DNA of 7,891 bases from JBBIRM01 sp964517975 (GTDB lineage: Bacteria > Desulfobacterota > BSN033 > UBA1163). The translations under genes and the position numbers were made by a program. The stretch is taken from the NCBI GenBank assembly GCA_964517975.1, contig CAZFDM010000270.1, forward strand, positions 1 through 7,891, given 5' to 3'. Positions 5,574-7,891 of this stretch are shown here, one piece after another (position 1 is the stretch's first letter; each line of letters starts with the position of its first letter). The notes under the pieces were generated by a model that was given only the letters and a program-made list of their open reading frames with translations, did no database searches and was not told where the DNA came from.

Positions 5574-6971
5574 TTTTAGGGGACGTAATGGTTTTGGAAG
5601 ATGAATGGCCATTGCCTCTACATCGAGGCAGGCCTCCTTGAGCGCCTCCGGGAGAGTGGGATGGGCCTGAATCAATTGAGTAACCTCTTTCAACTTACTT
5701 CCTACCATTGCGGTTGCCATCGAAATGAGAACACTTGCCTCCCTTCCGATGATATGGACTCCTAAAACCTCATCGGTTGCTCGGTCGGCAACCACTTTGA
5801 TTAAACCTTCTGTCTCCCCTGAGATTACTGCAGAGGGATTGGAGCGAAATGGGAAACGACCGATCTTGATTTCTCCTTTTGTCTTTGCTTCCCTCTCCGT
5901 AATTCCAATAGAGGCAATTTCTGGATAAGTAAAGATACAGAGAGGAATGAAATGATCCTTCATTTCATGATCGATCCCCATTGCATTTTCCGCTGCCACC
6001 ACTCCTTCTTCCATGGCCACATGGGCTAAAAGGGTTCCTCCAATGGCATCCCCAACCGCATAGATATTTGGCCGGGTGGTTTCCATCCGGCGGTTGACTC
6101 GAATTCCAGACTGGGAAACCTCAATCCCTTCCTTTGAAAAATCGATTTCGAGGTTTGGAACCCTTCCCACCGAGAGAAGCAATTTTTCTGTGTCGATCTC
6201 TTGAATCCCTTTTGGGGTTTTTATGATCAGGGTCAACCCATCTTCCCTCAATTTGACCTCTTCTATGGAGGATTGGGTTAAGATTTTAATCCCCTCTTTT
6301 TCCATCCATCTTCGGAGGTTTCGAACCAATTCTTCCTCAACCCCTAAAAGAATATTTTCCAAAATTTCGACTATCGTTACTCTCGATCCAAGTGTATGGA
6401 AGAGTGTCGCAAACTCAACCCCGATGTATCCCCCTCCAAGAATTACCATCTCCCTGGGAACCTCTTGAATTTCAAGGGCTTCATCACTGGTGATGACCCT
6501 TTCACCATCAGGGGCAATATGCGATAAGATTTTTGTTTTTGAACCCGGAGCAAGAATCATAACATCTGTTTTTAGAGTCTCTTTCTTTCCATCTCCCTCT
6601 ATCAGAATCAACTTTCCATTTCCCAAAAGTTCAGCCCGAGCATATTTAACCATCACCCGATAAGAGTCTAAAAGCATCCCAATCCCTTTGGCTAATTCTT
6701 CAACGGCCTTTCTCTTACGATCCATCATCAATGGGAGGGGATTAAATCCTTCGGGAACAAGGGATTGAAAAACCATCGAACCCTTTAATGAACGAAGTAG
6801 GTTTGCATCATAAAGAAGTGACTTGGTGGGGATGCATCCTCGATGAAGGCAGGTACCACCAATCTTATCCTTTTCCACCAAAGTGACTCTGGCTCCTAAT
6901 TGTGAGGCTCGAACCGCTGCCACATATCCACCTGGACCACCACCGATGATGACAATCTTTTTAGGGTTCAT
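5565..6971 (-). CDS. lpdA: dihydrolipoyl dehydrogenase (E3)
   Basis: This 468-aa FAD enzyme reoxidises the dihydrolipoyl groups of 2-oxoacid dehydrogenases or the glycine cleavage system with NAD+. Motifs run in order: FAD-binding GGGPGGY (10-16), redox-active C41-LHRG-C46, NAD-binding GGGYIGVEFA (179-188), SVGRVPN (267-273), second FAD motif YAVGDAIGG (304-312), TYPEIASIG (348-356), and the dimer-interface HPTLPE with catalytic His437-Glu442. The redox loop reads CLHRGC where CLNxGC is more usual; both cysteines are kept. Length is normal. The ATG at 6971 is fixed by the FAD motif but has no Shine-Dalgarno. Its final codons and stop lie inside a GGCATAG repeat array. Placement between lipB and lipA links it to lipoylated complexes rather than to a mercury or glutathione reductase role. 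Confidence 0.95.
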   Translation of the reverse strand: MNPKKIVIIGGGPGGYVAAVRASQLGARVTLVEKDKIGGTCLHRGCIPTKSLLYDANLLRSLKGSMVFQSLVPEGFNPLPLMMDRKRKAVEELAKGIGMLLDSYRVMVKYARAELLGNGKLILIEGDGKKETLKTDVMILAPGSKTKILSHIAPDGERVITSDEALEIQEVPREMVILGGGYIGVEFATLFHTLGSRVTIVEILENILLGVEEELVRNLRRWMEKEGIKILTQSSIEEVKLREDGLTLIIKTPKGIQEIDTEKLLLSVGRVPNLEIDFSKEGIEVSQSGIRVNRRMETTRPNIYAVGDAIGGTLLAHVAMEEGVVAAENAMGIDHEMKDHFIPLCIFTYPEIASIGITEREAKTKGEIKIGRFPFRSNPSAVISGETEGLIKVVADRATDEVLGVHIIGREASVLISMATAMVGSKLKEVTQLIQAHPTLPEALKEACLDVEAMAIHLPKPLRPLKGA

Positions 6972-6984
6972 ATAAGGAAATATT

Positions 6985-7026
6985 CATTGATTATGGGTCA
7001 TTGATCATTGATCAATCCTCAATGAC
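6985..7026 (-). repeat. heptanucleotide repeat at the lipB/lpd junction
   Basis: On the + strand, in register: CATTGAT, TATGGGT, CATTGAT, CATTGAT, CAATCCT, CAATGAC. Three units are identical and three are diverged, with a constant 7-bp period. The lipB stop TGA (7005-7007) is contained in it, so the last several LipB residues are repeat-encoded. Confidence 0.65.
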
Positions 7027-7030
7027 CCAT
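6993..7030 (-). other. strong stem-loop covering the lipB stop codon
   Basis: ATGGGTCATTGA (6993-7004) and TCAATGACCCAT (7019-7030) are perfect 12-bp inverted repeats separated by 14 nt. The loop region overlaps the palindrome ATTGATCAAT (7007-7016), which offers an alternative fold. There is no U-tract after it on the - strand, so it is not a standard terminator. It could be an mRNA processing or stability element between lipB and lpd. Confidence 0.6.
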
Positions 7031-7703
7031 TTGCAATTAACTCCTTTAACTCTTTCGCTTCCCATTCCCTTCTAAAAACCTCCTTAAAATGGAAGAGTAT
7101 TCCCTCAACCAAATCCTTTCTTGAAACCCTATTTCCTAAAATCTTGGCCATGGAGGTCATCTTTATCCCTTTAAGGCCACAAGGGTTAATCAGTTCAAAG
7201 TATTTTAAGTCAGTTTCGTAGTTTAATGAAAGACCATGGAAGGAGACCCAGCGTTTGATGGTCACACCGATTGAGGCAATCTTCTCATCCTTCACCCATA
7301 CTCCCCGGTTGGAAGGGTTCCTCCTTCCTTCAACCCCAAAATCGCTCAAAAGATGGAGAATCACTTCCTCCAGTTGATCAATATATTGAACCACCCGATA
7401 TCCATATTCTTTCAAGTTGAAAATAGGATAAACCACCATTTGCCCTGGGCCGTGATAAGTGGCCTCCCCTCCCCTCTCCACATGAAAGAGAGGGATCTTC
7501 AAAGCCTCCAAAACTTCTAAAGAGACAAGGAGATGAGAACGGGTACCCCTTCTTCCAAGGGTTATTACATGAGGATGTTCAAGAATAAGGATACCATCAG
7601 AGATTTGACTTTCCACCCGTTTTGACCAGAGTTGATGCTGGAGGTCCCAAGCCTTTTGGTAATCCATCAGCCCTAAATCTATGATCCATCCCGTTTGGCT
7701 CAT
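7005..7703 (-). CDS. lipB: octanoyl-[ACP]:protein N-octanoyltransferase
   Basis: This 232-aa LipB moves octanoate from acyl-carrier protein to the lipoyl-domain lysine, the step before LipA. Conserved parts are LGLMDYQKAWDLQ (10-22), EHPHVITLGRRG (42-53), RGGEATYHGPGQ (77-88), NRGVWV (132-137), KIASIGV with catalytic Lys141, FHGLSLN (155-161) and NPCGLKG with catalytic Cys175. These correspond to the Cys176/Lys142 dyad of the M. tuberculosis enzyme. The C-terminal ~10 residues (NGSLRIDQ) are encoded by an intergenic repeat and are probably dispensable. The start at 7703 is the only one keeping the conserved N-terminus and has a weak AGGT 6 nt upstream. It is first in the cluster and lies 33 nt before lpd. 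Confidence 0.95.
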   Translation of the reverse strand: MSQTGWIIDLGLMDYQKAWDLQHQLWSKRVESQISDGILILEHPHVITLGRRGTRSHLLVSLEVLEALKIPLFHVERGGEATYHGPGQMVVYPIFNLKEYGYRVVQYIDQLEEVILHLLSDFGVEGRRNPSNRGVWVKDEKIASIGVTIKRWVSFHGLSLNYETDLKYFELINPCGLKGIKMTSMAKILGNRVSRKDLVEGILFHFKEVFRREWEAKELKELIANGSLRIDQ

Positions 7704-7713
7704 CGACTACCTG

Positions 7714-7719
7714 ATTATA
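7714..7719 (-). promoter_or_regulatory. candidate -10 box of the lipB-lpd-lipA cluster
   Basis: A perfect TATAAT on the - strand ends 10 nt before the lipB ATG. No good TTGACA lies 16-18 nt further upstream (the hexamer at that distance reads close to TAGTGC). If used, transcription would begin within about 3-5 nt of the start codon, giving a nearly leaderless mRNA. A chance match is possible in this AT-rich gap. Confidence 0.35.
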
Positions 7720-7782
7720 ACAAAGGAGTTCAGCCAAGCACTAATATCTAACCAAAAATATTTGAAATTTAACAGACTTGTC

Positions 7783-7803
7783 ATCCTGAACTCGTTTCAG
7801 GAT
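7783..7803. repeat. REP-like palindrome
   Basis: ATCCTGAA (7783-7790), loop CTCGT, then TTCAGGAT (7796-7803): a perfect 8-bp stem preceded by TTGTC and followed by CTCA. The GTCATCCTGAA...TTCAGGAT pattern is a widespread extragenic palindrome type in bacterial genomes. It lies 80 nt upstream of lipB. Confidence 0.65.
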
Positions 7804-7884
7804 CTCACCTTTTGGACAAAACAAGATGCTGATATCATGAAAACGCTGTTCCTCCAAATAGTGTAGAATATATCTTAAAACTCG

Positions 7885-7891
7885 AAAGGAG
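7885..7891 (+). promoter_or_regulatory. possible ribosome-binding site at the window edge
   Basis: AAAGGAG forms the last bases, with TAGAAT (7864-7869) as a conceivable -10 element 15 nt before it. A divergently transcribed + strand gene may start just beyond the window. Nothing downstream can be seen. Confidence 0.25.

Noticed and set aside
7681..7866. 61-codon + strand ORF across the lipB start
   Set aside because: It is antisense to the lipB start and reads through the REP-like palindrome. It has no ribosome-binding site.

Overview
The window looks like a chromosomal segment of a moderately AT-rich bacterium. The gene content (a lipB-lpd-lipA cluster, a DUF4019 protein, a patatin lipoprotein, a deacetylase-fold protein, YjbQ) and the short palindromic and heptameric intergenic repeats remind me of Desulfobacterota (former Deltaproteobacteria) or a related sediment/subsurface lineage. 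That placement is an impression from family style, not a measured result.

Left edge (1-465, + strand): the C-terminal end of a PIN-domain protein overlaps a small 77-aa protein by 17 bp. This has the layout of a toxin-antitoxin-like pair. It is followed by a 42-codon ORF that resembles the first residues of a PglZ-type protein and then stops. Positions 466-1074 hold no intact gene, only a broken C-terminal piece of an IS256-family transposase on the - strand. The region reads as a small, decayed defence/mobile-element scar.

Middle (1075-4248, - strand): five tightly spaced co-directional genes. In transcription order they are a 107-aa unknown protein, a divergent histone-deacetylase/arginase-fold deacetylase, a patatin-like lipoprotein esterase, a secreted DUF4019 protein and a YjbQ/UPF0047 protein. 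Gaps are 40, 35 and 22 nt, and the last pair is within 30 nt or overlapping. They are probably one transcript.

Between 4281 and 4630 there is no intact gene, but the - strand shows protein-like fragments in all three frames, as expected of a decayed gene.

Right part (4631-7703, - strand): lipB, a dihydrolipoyl dehydrogenase gene and lipA, in that transcription order. LipB moves octanoyl from acyl-ACP onto the lipoyl domain of a 2-oxoacid dehydrogenase or glycine-cleavage H protein. LipA inserts the two sulfurs. Lpd reoxidises the resulting dihydrolipoamide. The cofactor is therefore made and recycled from one cluster. The gaps between these genes consist largely of degenerate 7-bp tandem repeats. 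These run into the stop codons of lipB and lpd and directly up to the lipA start codon. I consider this the most unusual feature of the window.

Right edge (7704-7891): a promoter-like TATAAT box ten bases before lipB, a REP-like palindrome, and a ribosome-binding-site-like AAAGGAG at the last bases that may serve a + strand gene beyond the window.
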